The notes under the pieces were generated by a model, which was given only the letters and a program-made list of their open reading frames with translations, ran no database searches and was not told the origin of the DNA. From Woronichinia naegeliana WA131 (GTDB lineage Bacteria; Cyanobacteriota; Cyanobacteriia; Cyanobacteriales; Microcystaceae), in the NCBI GenBank assembly GCA_025370055.1, contig CP073041.1, positions 4,744,272 to 4,808,271 of the forward strand: a stretch of 64,000 nucleotides of DNA. Direction: 5' to 3'. Position 1 is the first letter of the stretch. Each line of letters starts with the position of its first letter. Below, piece by piece: positions 9,704-18,630 of the stretch. Both the position numbers and the translations under genes were made by a program.

Positions 9704-11391
9704 GGGCTTGCTGAAAAAGTCAAAAAACGAAAGAAATGTGGGTTAGGGAAGTATGGACTGAAAAAGCATAGATAACTTATCCTTATGGAAACAAATCAAA
9801 ATACAGATTTTGTTTAATCTATTGTTCCTTTCTGTCTAAAAAGGTCAACACAAATCACTCCTCACAAAAGAGAGGAAAATTAACACCATTTTTCACAAGA
9901 AAAACGACTCTACAACTTTTTACTTTTTGTCTTCTGAAGTAGAGTAGAAAGATTCATTACCAAAAAGTTCATCGCAATTACCGTTTCCGAGGTCTCAGGT
10001 AGTTTGGCCATCACTCGACCAAGACTAAATTTCCTCTTTCCCTGTCCGAATTTACCCTCAATGGCATTACGCACTCTTTCATCTGAGCGTGCCTCTTTCT
10101 TTTTTTCTTTGCTCACCTCTTTCGGCGGTCTTCCCAATCGGGGACCACTCATTCTTATATCCCTTTCTTTACAATAAGCTCGATTCGCTTTTGTTCGATA
10201 GATTTTATCCACATGAACCGATTCCGGATAACATCCTGTTTCCCTTTTATATTCTTCTATTCGCGCTTGTAAATCTCCCGATTCGTTGTAATTATCCCAA
10301 CTTAATTTGTCTAAGAAGACAAAGCCATTCACATTACTTGCCGATATTTTAGCTCCAAACTCTACTGCTTTTCCCGCTTTTCCACGCACTATTGGACGCA
10401 CGTGAGGTTGGCTTACACTCACAATTCTGTTTTCTACTTTATTTGTCTTTTTTTCATACATTTCTAACTGTTGCTCATACACTTTTCCTATCGTTACAAG
10501 CTCTTCTTGCTCTTTTTTCGTTAGTTTTTCTAACTTTGCTCCCTCTTCTATCATTTTTTCTATATGAGACAAGTTTCTTTTTATATATCCTAGTTGTTTT
10601 TTTGTTCCTTTTCTTCTTTCTTTTTTTGACACACGACGTTTTTTTGCTATGGCTAAGTACTCTTTTCTTGCCACTTCCCTATAAGTCCTCGGCTTTTCTT
10701 TCCTTTTCTCTTTTATTTCTTCATACAGCTTATCTATTATTTTTTCTGTTTTTTCTCTGGCATCATTCAATATTCCTATATCCGTTGGATATTTTATATC
10801 TGCTGGTGTACAAGTCGCATCTAACAATAACTTTCCTTCATTTTCTTTTTTTTCTGACGCTACAACCGTCGCTTTTTTTTCTATTTCTTTATTAATTTTA
10901 TTTATTAATTCCATTCCTATTTTTTTACGAAAATGAACCATCATTGACGCATTAAATGCTTCTTTGCTACTATAGCTTTCCATTCCTATAAAGTACTGTA
11001 AATAAGGGTTCTCTTTTATTTGTTCTACTGTTTCTCTGTCACTTTTTCCTGAAATTTCTTTGATAATTAATGCTCCTAATGCCATTCTAAATGATTTGGC
11101 TGGGGCTCCTTTTTTTTCTGTGAAGTTTTTTGCATATTCTTCCTCATATTCTTCCCAGGGAATCATTTTTGACATTTCTATCCAACGATTTTCTTCGTCT
11201 AACTGCCCGCCGAACAGATTTTTCAAGTTTTCTGGTGTTTCAATTGAGTACTGTTGCTTTCGGTACATCTGCTTTCTCTCTTCTTAATGCAATGGTTTTG
11301 AGGCATTCTACCCTATTTTCGTGCATTCTAGCGGTTCTTAATTCGCCTACTATTTTTCTCCGTAAAGGTTTCAGCTTTTTTCAGCAAGCCC
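9704..11391 (-). mobile_element. IS-A copy 4, complete 1688 bp, TSD TATCTA
   Basis: Innermost level of the nest. TATCTA occurs at 9698-9703 and 11392-11397. The undisturbed site (CAATCTATCTAGGTGC) can be read in the other IS-C copies, which proves the target sequence. The duplication can be read as 6 bp, or as 4 bp (ATCT) with A/T included in the element ends. Confidence 0.96.
9910..11268 (-). CDS. IS-A transposase, intact 452 aa
   Basis: Full-length gene, ATG at 11268, ending TKSKKL. N-terminal ~130 residues resemble the DUF772-type DNA-binding region of IS5-like transposases (MALGALIIKEISGKSDRETV, NPYLQYFIGM, MMVHFRKKIG). A lysine/glutamate-rich coiled-coil insertion spans about residues 175-265. 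The catalytic part includes LLDATCTPADIKYPTD, GYPESVHVDKIYR-like HVDKIYRTK, and AIEGKFGQGKR. Extremely A-rich codons (AAA, GAA) set it apart from host genes. It differs from other copies at one Val (ATVVASEKK) and at P-W in MIPWEEY. Confidence 0.92.
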   Translation of the reverse strand: MYRKQQYSIETPENLKNLFGGQLDEENRWIEMSKMIPWEEYEEEYAKNFTEKKGAPAKSFRMALGALIIKEISGKSDRETVEQIKENPYLQYFIGMESYSSKEAFNASMMVHFRKKIGMELINKINKEIEKKATVVASEKKENEGKLLLDATCTPADIKYPTDIGILNDAREKTEKIIDKLYEEIKEKRKEKPRTYREVARKEYLAIAKKRRVSKKERRKGTKKQLGYIKRNLSHIEKMIEEGAKLEKLTKKEQEELVTIGKVYEQQLEMYEKKTNKVENRIVSVSQPHVRPIVRGKAGKAVEFGAKISASNVNGFVFLDKLSWDNYNESGDLQARIEEYKRETGCYPESVHVDKIYRTKANRAYCKERDIRMSGPRLGRPPKEVSKEKKKEARSDERVRNAIEGKFGQGKRKFSLGRVMAKLPETSETVIAMNFLVMNLSTLLQKTKSKKL

Positions 11392-13170
11392 TATCTAGGT
11401 GCGGCACCAGAGTATGGAAAAAAGAGTTTTCTAGAAAGATTAGAAAGAGAAATTGAGCGAGCGAAAAACCGTTATCCAGAGGCAACATTGGTCGGGATAG
11501 CAGACGGGGCAGAATCAAATTGGAAGTTTTTAGAAAAGCAAACGGAAGAACAGATATTAGATTTCTATCATGCCTCTGGTTACTTAGGTGCCTTGGCAGA
11601 AGCGTTGCATCCGAATACAGTGTCAAAACAAAAAGAATGGTTGACTGAAAATTGTCGAGAACTCAAGCATGAAAAAGGAAAAGCAGGAGAACTGCTAAAT
11701 CTGATGAAAGAAGTCAAAGAAGAAAAAAGTCATTCTAAGAATCTTACCGAGAAACTACAAGCGGCGATTACTTATTACGAGAATCATCAGCATCAAATGG
11801 ATTATGCTGAATACATAGAGAAAAAGTATCCGATTGGTTCAGGTGTTACGGAAGCAGCTTGTAAGACGTTGGTCAAACAACGATTATGTTGTTCAGGGAT
11901 GCGATGGAAGGAAAAAGGAGCAGGAATTATTTTGAGCCTACGAGCTTTGGTATTGACCAAGGAACGATGGAGTCAATTTTGGGCAAAACTTGATCAATAT
12001 GGGTTCCCTGTAGAACCCTGATTACAACAGCTTTTATCAACTAAAGGTCGCACCCTTGTAAAGAAAGGGATATAAGAATGAGTGGTCCCCGATTGGGAAG
12101 ACCGCCGAAAGAGGTGAGCAAAGAAAAAAAGAAAGAGGCACGCTCAGATGAAAGAGTGCGTAATGCCATTGAGGGTAAATTCGGACAGGGAAAGAGGAAA
12201 TTTAGTCTTGGTCGAGTGATGGCCAAACTACCTGAGACCTCGGAAACGGTAATTGCGATGAACTTTTTGGTAATGAATCTTTCTACTCTACTTCAGAAGA
12301 CAAAAAGTAAAAAGTTGTAGAGTCGTTTTTCTTGTGAAAAATGGTGTTAATTTTCCTCTCTTTTGTGAGGAGTGATTTGTGTTGACCTTTTTAGACAGAA
12401 AGGAACAATAGATTAAACAAAATCTGTATTTTGATTTGTTTCCATAAGGATAAGTTATCTATGCTTTTTCAGTCCATACTTCCCTAACCCACATTTCTTT
12501 CGTTTTTTGACTTTTTCAGCAAGCCCTAATTAATGCTCCTAATGCCATTCTAAATGATTTGGCTGGGGCTCCTTTTTTTTCTGTGAAGTTTTTTGCATAT
12601 TCTTCCTCATATTCTTCCCAAAGAATCATTTTTGACATTTCTATCCAACGATTTTCTTCGTCTAACTGCCCGCCGAACAGATTTTTCAAGTTTTCTGGTG
12701 TTTCAATTGAGTACTGTTGCTTTCGGTACATCTGCTTTCTCTCTTCTTAATGCAATGGTTTTGAGGCATTCTACCCTATTTTCGTGCATTCTAGCGGTTC
12801 TTAATTCGCCTACTATTTTTCTCCGTAAAGGTTTCAGCTTTTTTCAGCAAGCCCTACATAGCGAACCAAAGATTCTGACTGATGGGTATTTAGGCAATCC
12901 ATGCTCAAGTGCCATTTTGCTACATCAGGGCTGGTGGCAATGGTTTTTTGGATATGGCTTAAATAGTCTGCCTCTGTGCGAGTATTTCCGACTGTAGAGC
13001 AGATTACTTGACCCTTGGCCACATCAAAACTGGCTATTAACGTTTGAGTGCCGTGACGAATATATTCAAATTCTCGACCTTGAATCTTCCCCTGAGACAT
13101 CGGAAGGTCTGGTGCTTTCCGCTCTAATGCTTGAATTCCCGTCATCTCGTCTAGACAAATAGTCTTTTCT

Positions 13171-13376
13171 CAGCAATTCTCAGTTTTAGATACAGCAAGC
13201 CTTTTAGGGATTTAAAGAACATTTCAAAGGGGGTTTTTGGGGCAATTCTATGTGTACTACCATGCCTGAAAGCCTGAAGACTCGTAAAATGAACTTGTTA
13301 ATCCCGTTGAATTTTACCCCGTATTACGCGAACTAAAACCTGAAACCCTTGCTACAGGGCAAATTTAGAATTGCTG
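13171..13376. mobile_element. 206-bp MITE with IS-E/F ends, TSD AGTCTTTTCT
   Basis: Begins CAGCAATTCT and ends AGAATTGCTG, matching the tips of IS-E and IS-F. It has no coding capacity. The 10-bp AGTCTTTTCT is duplicated at 13161-13170 and 13377-13386. Removing it rejoins the IS630 transposase in frame (GEKT-ICLDEMTG). Confidence 0.88.
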
Positions 13377-13783
13377 AGTCTTTTCTCCCTTTTCCTCTCC
13401 TAAAATTGCACTCTCATAGACTTGACAGATATCACTCACTTTTTCTTCAAAATTTGGGTCAGGGGGGGGATTCAGCCAGTATCCTGACTGATGAGGTTTA
13501 ATATCTGCTTCTTCCAGTAATCTTCCTACCTGCCGAGGAGATATACTTTCCACTATTCCTTACTTTACCAATTCCTCTGCTAATTCTCGTCCTGTCCAGT
13601 GACTTATCGGACGAGCATAATCCCTTGGGTCATCACAGGCTAATTTGAACAACTGCAATATTTGTTCGGGTTGAAACTTGGCGGGTGCTCCACTACGCTC
13701 AGCATCTTTTATTCTTTCTGTTATTTCTATTCCCTTTGCCTGCCCTGCTATCCATCTTTCTCTCCATTGACTTGCCATTTTTC

Positions 13784-15220
13784 CAGCAATTCTAAATTTA
13801 AGGATGGGTAAGGGTTGTAGAAAAAAAGGATAATGGGAAAGGACAACAAGGTAGCCAGAGAGGAAGAAAAGATGCAAGGAACAATCAGTATGACTGGTCT
13901 GATAGCGTACTTGGTAGCAAGTATAGAGAAAATGAAAGACCCTCGCCAACCCAGTCCAAATACAACCTACAGCCTAAAAGATGCGGTACTAGGTGGTTTC
14001 AGCCTGTTTCTAATGCAATGTGAATCATTCCTAGAACATCAGAGACAACTGCATAGTCGCAACGGTAGGGATAATCTTCAAACTCTATTCGGTGCCATCA
14101 AAATACCTAGTGACAATCAAATCCGCAATATCCTGGATAAAATCAAAGCCAATTCGTTATTTGTGGTGTTTAGTGACATTTATCAACTACTAAAGACCAG
14201 AGGAATATTGACTCGGTATGAGGTGTTAGACAAGCAATTACTAATTCCGCTAGATGGCACAGAGTATTTCTCCTCCCAAAATATTCACTGTGAGCAATGT
14301 TCCCATCGAACCCATAAAAACGGGACAGTGACTTACTTTCATTCGGCAATTTTACCTGTAATTGTCTCACCTCAGCAAAAAGCAGTGATTAGTCTTGACC
14401 CTGAATTTATTACTCCTCAAGATGGTCACGAGAAACAGGACTGTGAGGTAGCGGCGGCAAAACGTTGGCTCCACAGACATCGAGAATTCTTTGACCCGTT
14501 TAGCGTTACTATGATTGGGGGATGACCTCTATAGTCGTCAACCGATGTGCGAAGAGGCTCTTCAAAACCACTTTCACTATCTTTTTGTCTGTTTGCCTGA
14601 ATCTCACCCTACTCTCTATGAGTTTTTGGACTATGCCGAGAAGATTGGGGAAGTTTACTCTTTCCATGAGCGTCGTCGTCATGGTCGCGATTGGCATGAC
14701 TATCATTATCGTTGGACTTATCACTTGCCCCTAAAAGATGGTTCCGCCGCCCTCAATACTCATTGGTTTGAGGTCACTGTTACTCGCCGTTCTGACGGTC
14801 AGGTTCTCTTTCACAACGATTGGATTACCGACCATTTTCCCCAAGCCGATAACATTGTTGAGTTAGTCAGTGTCGCTCGCTCTCGTTGGAAAACCGAAAA
14901 TGAGAACCATAATACTCTTAAGACTCAGGGCTACCATCTAGAACACAATTTTGGACATGGTGACGAGCATCTTGCTATCTTTTTGCTCACCTTAAATTTA
15001 CTGGCTTTCTTGTTTCACACCGTTTTACAGCTTTTAGATGAGTCCTACCAACGTATCCGACTACTTTTAGGGACTCGAAGATGCTTTTTTTCCCATTTAC
15101 GCACTCTTACTACCTATTTTGTCTTTGATAGCTGGCAACACCTTCTTGATTTTATGCTTGAGCCATTTGACTCTCTGCCCGCCACTAATTCCTCCTGATT
15201 TTTCAAATTTAGAATTGCTG
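13784..15220 (+). mobile_element. IS-F, complete 1437-bp DDE element
   Basis: Left tip CAGCAATTCTAAATTTAAGG; right tip, read inward, CAGCAATTCTAAATTTGA. No convincing target duplication: GCCATTTTTC on the left, TTCTGAAACC on the right. The right flank is also not IS630 sequence, so one side has been rearranged or deleted after insertion into IS-G. Confidence 0.88.
13833..15198 (+). pseudogene. IS-F DDE transposase, one-base frameshift
   Basis: Start ATG 13833 with AAGGA upstream. The first frame stops at 14523-14525 and the second continues from about 14515. Removing one G from the five-G run at 14517-14521 restores MIGDDLYSRQPMCEEAL, which contains the second catalytic Asp. The first Asp is in IPLDGTEYFSS and the Glu in WKTENENHNTLKTQGYHLE. 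Two CxxC-like pairs (CEQCSHRTH) follow the first Asp. Repaired length is ~455 residues. Family placement is uncertain (IS4-like/ISNCY). Confidence 0.85.
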
Positions 15221-15231
15221 TTCTGAAACCC

Positions 15232-15878
15232 GGTAGTGTTCTGAATCTGTGGAAGCACATCTAAATAAGACATCCAAATTCAAAGCGATTGATAAATAAT
15301 CCAAGGACAATATCGTGCATCACAATAGATTTGGAGAAACAAATCGTTTTTCTCGCTAATCTCTTTATTCGAGTTCTCAATGTCAAGTGCTTTCGTTCGA
15401 TTTTTTGAGTATTATACTTACCCACCTCATGCAATGCTGGCTCAATATGTCGTTCGTAAGCCCCCCATCCATCTGTATAATATTGAGTAATACCAAAAGG
15501 TTCTAACAACTCTTTTAGCCTTAGAAATGCTTCATCTTTGTGACCAGACAAAACATAAGCTAATATCTCACCTGTCTTATGATCAATAGCGTGCCATAAC
15601 CATCTTTGCTCTTTTTTGCTCTTCACAAAACCCCACATTTCGTCGAGTTCTGCTTCCACGTCATTCCATTGGCAGAGCGTTACAATACTCTGACTGGGTT
15701 CCAGTTCTGCTAGTTTTTTTTCGTTGACGAATACTAAACTAGACTCTTTTTTTTTAGTTCACTAATCACTGTTGATGGACTAATCCTCAGCACACGGGCT
15801 GTATCCCTTATGCCACTACCATTCATTGCCATTTCGGCAATCTTTTCCTTTACTTCTGGCAAATAACCTTTATAAGTA
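15232..15878 (-). mobile_element. IS-I, IS1-family element, 5' end lost to IS-A copy 6
   Basis: The 3' tip probably begins GGTAGTGTTCTGAATC at 15232. The 5' end stops at the IS-A copy 6 insertion site TAAGTA (15873-15878), and no continuation is found on the far side of IS-A copy 6. Confidence 0.8.
15261..15877 (-). pseudogene. IS1 transposase InsA-InsB', 5'-truncated, with A9 frameshift site
   Basis: InsA-like frame: KGYLPEVKEKIAEMAMNGSG and IRDTARVLRISPSTVISELK, stopping at TAG 15734-15736. A -1 shift on the nine-A run (plus-strand T run 15747-15755) joins it to the InsB' frame: DEMWGFVKSKKEQRWLWHAI, TDGWGAYERH and the closing IERKHLTLRTRIKRLARKT block with the Glu/Arg of IS1 transposases. 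A -1 shift on an A run between InsA and InsB' is the known IS1 mechanism. The start codon is lost through truncation. Confidence 0.85.
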
Positions 15879-17565
15879 GGGCTTGCTGAAAAAGTCAAAA
15901 AACGAAAGAAATGTGGGTTAGGGAAGTATGGACTGAAAAAGCATAGATAACTTATCCTTATGGAAACAAATCAAAATACAGATTTTGTTTAATCTATTGT
16001 TCCTTTCTGTCTAAAAAGGTCAACACAAATCACTCCTCACAAAAGAGAGGAAAATTAACACCATTTTTCACAAGAAAAACGACTCTACAACTTTTTACTT
16101 TTTGTCTTCTGAAGTAGAGTAGAAAGATTCATTACCAAAAAGTTCATCGCAATTACCGTTTCCGAGGTCTCAGGTAGTTTGGCCATCACTCGACCAAGAC
16201 TAAATTTCCTCTTTCCCTGTCCGAATTTACCCTCAATGGCATTACGCACTCTTTCATCTGAGCGTGCCTCTTTCTTTTTTTCTTTGCTCACCTCTTTCGG
16301 CGGTCTTCCCAATCGGGGACCACTCATTCTTATATCCCTTTCTTTACAATAAGCTCGATTCGCTTTTGTTCGATAGATTTTATCCACATGAACCGATTCC
16401 GGATAACATCCTGTTTCCCTTTTATATTCTTCTATTCGCGCTTGTAAATCTCCCGATTCGTTGTAATTATCCCAACTTAATTTGTCTAAGAAGACAAAGC
16501 CATTCACATTACTTGCCGATATTTTAGCTCCAAACTCTACTGCTTTTCCCGCTTTTCCACGCACTATTGGACGCACGTGAGGTTGGCTTACACTCACAAT
16601 TCTGTTTTCTACTTTATTTGTCTTTTTTTCATACATTTCTAACTGTTGCTCATACACTTTTCCTATCGTTACAAGCTCTTCTTGCTCTTTTTTCGTTAGT
16701 TTTTCTAACTTTGCTCCCTCTTCTATCATTTTTTCTATATGAGACAAGTTTCTTTTTATATATCCTAGTTGTTTTTTTGTTCCTTTTCTTCTTTCTTTTT
16801 TTGACACACGACGTTTTTTTGCTATGGCTAAGTACTCTTTTCTTGCCACTTCCCTATAAGTCCTCGGCTTTTCTTTCCTTTTCTCTTTTATTTCTTCATA
16901 CAGCTTATCTATTATTTTTTCTGTTTTTTCTCTGGCATCATTCAATATTCCTATATCCGTTGGATATTTTATATCTGCTGGTGTACAAGTCGCATCTAAC
17001 AATAACTTTCCTTCATTTTCTTTTTTTTCTGACGCTACACCCGTCGCTTTTTTTCTATTTCTTTATTAATTTTATTTATTAATTCCATTCCTGTTTTTTT
17101 ACGAAAATGAACCATCATTGACGCATTAAATGCTTCTTTGCTACTATAGCTTTCCATTCCTATAAAGTACTGTAAATAAGGGTTCTCTTTTATTTGTTCT
17201 ACTGTTTCTCTGTCACTTTTTCCTGAAATTTCTTTGATAATTAATGCTCCTAATGCCATTCTAAATGATTTGGCTGGGGCTCCTTTTTTTTCTGTGAAGT
17301 TTTTTGCATATTCTTCCTCATATTCTTCCCAAAGAATCATTTTTGACATTTCTATCCAACGATTTTCTTCGTCTAACTGCCCGCCGAACAGATTTTTCAA
17401 GTTTTCTGGTGTTTCAATTGAGTACTGTTGCTTTCGGTACATCTGCTTTCTCTCTTCTTAATGCAATGGTTTTGAGGCATTCTACCCTATTTTCGTGCAT
17501 TCTAGCGGTTCTTAATTCGCCTACTATTTTTCTCCGTAAAGGTTTCAGCTTTTTTCAGCAAGCCC
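15879..17565 (-). mobile_element. IS-A copy 6 (1687 bp), mismatched flanks TAAGTA/TATTTA
   Basis: Both tips intact. It is one base shorter than the standard 1688 bp, which is explained by the deletion inside its transposase gene. Flanks are TAAGTA (15873-15878) in IS1 and TATTTA (17566-17571), the latter shared with the adjoining MITE. Confidence 0.93.
16085..17442 (-). pseudogene. IS-A transposase, one-base deletion in A run
   Basis: N-terminal frame from ATG 17442 ends after INKEIEKKRRV near 17035. The C-terminal frame continues to 16085. The lesion is seven instead of eight A residues (plus-strand T run ending near 17054), just before the ATGVASEKKENEGK block. One extra substitution gives KKTGMEL instead of KKIGMEL. 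Otherwise identical to intact copies. Confidence 0.92.
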
Positions 17566-17571
17566 TATTTA

Positions 17572-17781
17572 GGGCTTGCTGAATAAGTATAGAACCCTTG
17601 CCAGATAATGCTTTCAAGCATTTTAAAAACGATCAGGTGCAAGGTTATGGCCTTTGGAGGCTCAAAGCCCATGCACGTCGTTGGAAAACTGGGGGTTGAA
17701 ATTGGAAACTACTCTCTGAAGTCACCATTTTTCGCCTCCTGTGGCATCTAGGTTCGTTTTGTGGACTTTTTCAGCAGACCC
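17572..17781. mobile_element. 210-bp MITE with IS-A ends, TSD TATTTA
   Basis: Starts GGGCTTGCTGAATAAG and ends TTTTTCAGCAGACCC, with no open frame. TATTTA flanks it on both sides (17566-17571, 17782-17787). A second 210-bp copy in the other orientation is at 26543-26752. The interior contains a self-complementary TGCTTTCAAGCA. It is probably mobilised by the IS-A transposase (inference from shared ends and target). Confidence 0.88.
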
Positions 17782-17821
17782 TATTTATTATTACTCTTTT
17801 CCACAGGTTTAGAATACGACC

Positions 17822-17989
17822 CAAATTGAGATGTGGTTCAGTATGCTGATGAGTAAGTTACTCAGACGAGGCAATTTCATGAGCAGAGAACAGCTCAAAA
17901 CTCGCATCCTTGACTTCATTGATTACTTTAATCGCACTATGGCTAAACCCTTCAAATGGACTTATCAAGGCAAGGCATTAAAGCAATGA
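17822..17989 (+). pseudogene. IS630-family transposase, C-terminal remnant
   Basis: About 55 codons: [40 protein letters not shown] and KWTYQGKALKQ, ending at TGA 17987-17989. It is closely similar to the C-terminus of IS-G ([20 protein letters not shown]) but a different copy. It includes the final catalytic Glu region only. The upstream part is gone where the MITE lies. Confidence 0.8.
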
Positions 17990-18035
17990 TAAACGGTCGC
18001 TCTATTCCCGCCCAAGTCTACTAGGGAGATTAAAA

Positions 18036-18474
18036 AAGAGAGAGTCGGACATAAGCCGGGTTCTGTTCCCAATGATCATTCCATCAAAGGGGGGTGTTAT
18101 CTATCTGGGAAACTTGTTACCAAATTCCTCAAGCGGTTCCTCTAAAGCGGGACGGGAAAAAGATCAACCCTTGTCCCTCCGACCTTGCTTCCCACCGGGG
18201 TTTACCGAGCCAGTACCTCACGATACTGCTGGTGCGCTCTTGCCGACACCTTTGCACCCTTACCCAATTAGAGAATAGTTTCAAGTGAATAGTGATTAAC
18301 TTTAAATTATCAACTATCCATATTCACTATTAACTAATGAGGCGGTATTTTTCTGTGGCACTATCCTCACGCTCACGCGCACTGGGCGTTACCCAGCAAG
18401 TTTGATTTTTTGGAAGCCCGGACTTTCCTCAGATTCTCCGAAAAAAATCTGCAACTCCCTCGCCAACTCTCTCC
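18036..18474 (-). ncRNA. rnpB: RNase P RNA
   Basis: Read on the minus strand it begins GGAGAGAGTTGGCGAGGG near 18474 and soon reaches GAGGAAAGTCCGGGC, a conserved RNase P core element. It ends ...GAACCCGGCTTATGTCCGAC followed by a T run at 18030-18036. This is the catalytic RNA that matures tRNA 5' ends. Length is about 439 nt, normal for cyanobacteria. An extra hairpin is visible: arms 18284-18298 and 18321-18335 pair in 13 of 15 positions and are AT-rich, like a short repeat inserted in a variable helix. Ends are approximate. Confidence 0.93.
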
Positions 18475-18534
18475 ATCATCTAGTGTAGAGTCGCCAGGAC
18501 GTTTTAGGGACTAGAAATATTTTGTAGCACCACA

Positions 18535-18571
18535 GAAAAGCAAAACCCCATCCGATTTTCAGAATGAGGTT
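18535..18571 (-). terminator. Probable Rho-independent terminator of tRNA-fMet
   Basis: On the minus strand AACCTCATTC, loop TGAAAATC, GGATGGGGTT forms a 10-bp stem with two G-U pairs, followed by TTGCTTTTC. It lies 20 bases after the tRNA 3' end and before rnpB. Confidence 0.65.
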
Positions 18572-18630
18572 AACATTGCTTTTAACTAAATGGCGGGAGG
18601 CGGATTTGAACCACCGACCTTCGGGTTATG

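Larger units (their letters stand above)
9019..12021 (+). pseudogene. ISKra4-type transposase interrupted by IS-A copy 4
   Basis: The first frame (9019-9447) is complete. The second frame is open to 9703 and resumes at 11398 (GAAPEYGKKSF...) after the IS-A insertion, ending at 12021. The break falls after TIYL, between the first and second catalytic Asp regions, so no complete product can be made. Confidence 0.9.
8972..12055 (+). mobile_element. IS-C copy 3, split by IS-A copy 4, TSD TTGTAAAG
   Basis: Subtracting IS-A copy 4 (1688 bp) and its 6-bp duplication from the 3084-bp span leaves exactly 1390 bp, the standard IS-C length. Both tips are intact. This is the fourth level of the nest. 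Confidence 0.95.
7870..12320 (+). pseudogene. IS-A transposase interrupted by IS-C
   Basis: Start ATG 7870. Residues 1 to ~368 (ending NRAYC-K) are encoded before the IS-C insertion, and the remainder resumes at 12064 (ERDIRMSGPRLGRPPKE...). Removing IS-C and one TTGTAAAG gives an uninterrupted 452-codon frame. It was therefore intact when IS-C landed. Confidence 0.9.
7747..12526 (+). mobile_element. IS-A copy 3, mismatched flanks, split by IS-C copy 3
   Basis: Opposite orientation to the IS-A copy that hosts it. The left flank TAAGTA and right flank TAATTA both fit TANNTA but do not match each other. IS-C copy 3 (8972-12055) is inserted in the transposase gene, with TTGTAAAG duplicated at 8964-8971 and 12056-12063. 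Without that insertion the element is full length. Confidence 0.9.
6997..12731 (-). pseudogene. IS-A transposase, split and internally deleted
   Basis: Residues 1 to ~68 are encoded at 12731-12527 (MYRKQQYSIETPENLKN...MALGALI). The C-terminal ~245 residues are at 7746-6997 (AIAKKRRVSKKER...TKSKKL). The central region between them, including the LDATCTPADIKYPTD block holding a probable catalytic Asp, has been deleted, so the gene is non-functional. Confidence 0.9.
6791..12854 (-). mobile_element. IS-A copy 2/5, split by IS-A copy 3 with internal loss
   Basis: The 3' part is 6791-7746 and the 5' part 12527-12854. TACATA at 6785-6790 and 12855-12860 shows that both belong to one insertion into IS-G. 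IS-A copy 3 lies between them, but its flanks are two different internal sites of the host copy (TAAGTA at 7741 and TAATTA at 12527). About 404 bp of the host IS-A between those sites is gone. Confidence 0.9.
6470..13778 (-). pseudogene. IS630-family transposase, split in three with an internal stop
   Basis: N-terminal piece: a SQWRERWIAG helix-turn-helix region and HWTGRELAEELVK. An in-frame TAA at 13560-13562 follows, then GIVESISPRQVGRLLEE. Middle piece: first catalytic Asp in CLDEMTG, second in SMDCLNTHQSE. C-terminal piece: [12 protein letters not shown] with the final Glu, ending RGKVLAA. The pieces order correctly on the minus strand. The beginning (upstream of MASQWRERW) is missing, so it was dead even before the later insertions, or died through the stop codon. 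Confidence 0.85.
6437..13783 (-). mobile_element. IS-G, IS630-type element carrying a five-level nest
   Basis: The transposase gene survives in three collinear pieces (13778-13387, 13160-12861, 6784-6470), separated by a MITE and by the IS-A 2/5 insertion with its own nested elements. Both insertions have exact target duplications (AGTCTTTTCT and TACATA) and rejoin in frame. The 3' tip is probably near TAGTCCAAGGCGTAAG at 6439. The 5' tip is lost where IS-F begins at 13784. Confidence 0.85.

Noticed and set aside
13784-15220. IS-F as the missing right half of IS-E copy 1
   Set aside because: IS-F is a complete element with its own left end and N-terminal domain, and its sequence differs substantially from IS-E.
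18072-18288. Two short plus-strand open frames within rnpB
   Set aside because: They lie wholly inside the RNase P RNA gene on the other strand and share no protein motif.
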